A DNA stretch of 64,000 nucleotides from Paracoccaceae bacterium. GTDB lineage: Bacteria; Pseudomonadota; Alphaproteobacteria; Rhodobacterales; Rhodobacteraceae. The notes below the pieces were generated by a model. That model was given only the letters and a program-made list of their open reading frames with translations, did no database searches and had not been told where the DNA came from. Shown piece by piece: positions 63,077 to 64,000 of the stretch (positions are counted from its first letter, which is position 1; each line of letters begins with the position of its first letter). The DNA lies in NCBI GenBank assembly GCA_002709405.1, contig PAQV01000005.1:69054-133053 (forward strand), in the 5' to 3' direction. The translations under genes and the position numbers were made by a program.

Positions 63077-64000
63077 TCAGAGACAGCGCTCCAGCCGGAA
63101 ATCGTCGGGGATGTCGTCGATGTCGCGCAGGACCAGGTTGGCCATGATCTCGGCGATCTTGGGGGCCATGCCGAAGCCGATCTTGAAGCCCCCGTTGGCC
63201 AGGTAATGCCCCGGCCGCCCGGGCCAGGGGCCCAGCACCGGCGCGCGCGACCGTGCACGGGGGCGCAGCCCGGCCCAGCGGGCCAGCACCGGGGCGGCGG
63301 CCAGGGCCGGGACCGCCAGCCGGGCCTGGGCGATGACCGCGTCCAGCTGGTCATCGGTGGCCCGGGGATCCTTGAACGTCCGTTCGGTCGTCGAGCCCAC
63401 GGCCACGGTGCCATCGGCATGGGGCACGATATGGACGCCGTCGGAAAACAGTTGCGGCGCGCCGGGGGCCAGGCGCGTGTCCAGCACCGCGGCCTGCCCC
63501 TTGATCGCCGTGCCCACGGGCCGGTCCATGGCCTCGGACAGGTCCTGCAGGCCGGCCGCCCCGGTGGCCCAGACCACGACCCCGCTGTCGGGCGCATCGG
63601 TGACGACCCGGCACCGGCTGGCCCGCAGCGCCGCGACCAGCGCGGCCACGGCCCGGGCGGGATGCAGCCGGGCGCTGAGCGTGTCGCGGATCAGCCAGCC
63701 CGTGGGCGACACCGGCGCCCAGCCAAGCGCCTCGCTGGCCGAGATCACCTCCCACCGGGCCAGCCCCTGCCACAGCGTTTCCGCCGAGACAGACCGGGCG
63801 CGGGCCAGCTCCAGGGCCTCGGCGTCGGCCACCGGTTGCAGGCGCCCGTTGCGGCGATAGCCCGGCGAGACCCCGCCCGTCATGGCCACGTCGGTCCAGA
63901 AGTCTTCGGCCATGATCAGGCTGTCGAACTGGAAGGCCTTCTTGGCGTTCCAGCGTTCCGGCACATGCGGGGCCAGGGCGCCCACGACCCCGCCGCTGGC
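63077..64000 (-). CDS. FAD-dependent oxidoreductase (D-amino-acid/glycine oxidase family), N-terminus beyond the window
   Basis: The visible C-terminal ~308 residues belong to the DAO family. SASEALGWAPVSPTGWLIRD, LHPARAVAALVAALRASRC, VVWATGAAGL (FAD contact), KGQAAVLDTRL, HIVPHADGTVAVGSTTE and the C-terminal WAGLRPRARSRAPVLGPWPG with HYLANGGFKIGFGMAP are typical. The N-terminal FAD-binding GxGxxG lies off the right edge. The substrate is an amine or amino acid by family. It converges with the dehydratase across 19 bp. Confidence 0.88.
   Translation of the reverse strand, partial: ASGGVVGALAPHVPERWNAKKAFQFDSLIMAEDFWTDVAMTGGVSPGYRRNGRLQPVADAEALELARARSVSAETLWQGLARWEVISASEALGWAPVSPTGWLIRDTLSARLHPARAVAALVAALRASRCRVVTDAPDSGVVVWATGAAGLQDLSEAMDRPVGTAIKGQAAVLDTRLAPGAPQLFSDGVHIVPHADGTVAVGSTTERTFKDPRATDDQLDAVIAQARLAVPALAAAPVLARWAGLRPRARSRAPVLGPWPGRPGHYLANGGFKIGFGMAPKIAEIMANLVLRDIDDIPDDFRLERCL

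Overview
The window reads as chromosomal core DNA of a high-GC alphaproteobacterium, most likely a Roseobacter-group member of the Rhodobacteraceae. The reasons are the uniformly G/C-rich third positions, a three-gene glycolate oxidase operon (glcDEF), a DUF1523 protein, a Branch-type glycosyltransferase beside a sulfotransferase, an mlaA-mlaC pair without mlaFED, and short, tightly overlapping operons. No tRNA, rRNA, insertion sequence, prophage or CRISPR array was found. Assignments rest on motif reading alone; no database search was run.

Layout. 1-4320: edge of leuC, an MscS channel, rsfS-rlmH, two envelope proteins. 4350-9425: glcDEF with a dyad over its promoter, a pair of T/A-armed palindromes, an exported trypsin-like protease. 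9467-15169: small heat-shock protein behind a sigma-32-type promoter, a cytochrome P450, a large exported phytase/esterase-like protein with a possible Pho box, a sulfotransferase-fold protein. 15209-17416: two tandem paralogous membrane proteins with a degenerate PilZ-like end. 17456-22598: gabD, an alpha/beta hydrolase, an HxlR regulator with its NAD(P)-binding target, three small proteins. 22666-25210: divergent Branch glycosyltransferase and sulfotransferase. 25330-33049: smpB, sseA overlapping an aminotransferase, an LprI-MliC fusion, amtB-glnK, a bifunctional penicillin-binding protein. 33121-37811: mlaA-mlaC and a type I secretion ATPase/adaptor pair. 37986-48975: mostly housekeeping and repair-type enzymes in overlapping operons (ridA, GDPD, PCD, peroxiredoxin, ferredoxin reductase, rsmD, map, sfsA and others). 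49029-64000: a GT32-type transferase with a palindromic operator, LysR and ArsR regulators, fadH, rppH, a thioesterase, adenosine kinase, nth, an Ada/Ogt fusion, a YafY/WYL regulator with its operator, an OmpA lipoprotein, a flavin reductase, a hot-dog dehydratase and a truncated flavin oxidase.

How the genes fit together. Several themes recur: oxidation of C2 and amino-acid-derived carbon (glcDEF, gabD, the transaminase), cysteine-sulfur handling (transaminase plus SseA), nitrogen sensing and uptake (glnK-amtB), outer-membrane and wall maintenance (Mla, PBP1, OmpA-like proteins, lysozyme-inhibitor fusion), surface-glycan decoration (two glycosyltransferases, two sulfotransferase-fold proteins), and repair of alkylated or oxidised DNA (Ada/Ogt, Nth).

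The most unexpected signals are non-coding. Five near-identical copies of a two-block element (GGGTATTT, 3-4 variable bases, AAGAGAAAGAAGCAG) lie just downstream of genes, four of them in convergent gaps and two of them as an inverted pair. A second dispersed hairpin family (GATGGGTG...CACCCATC) occurs twice. A set of perfect palindromes divides into terminator-like (A-tract then T-tract) and operator-like (T-tract then A-tract) forms. The most unusual protein find is the tandem pair of exported-domain/transmembrane/PilZ-like paralogues.
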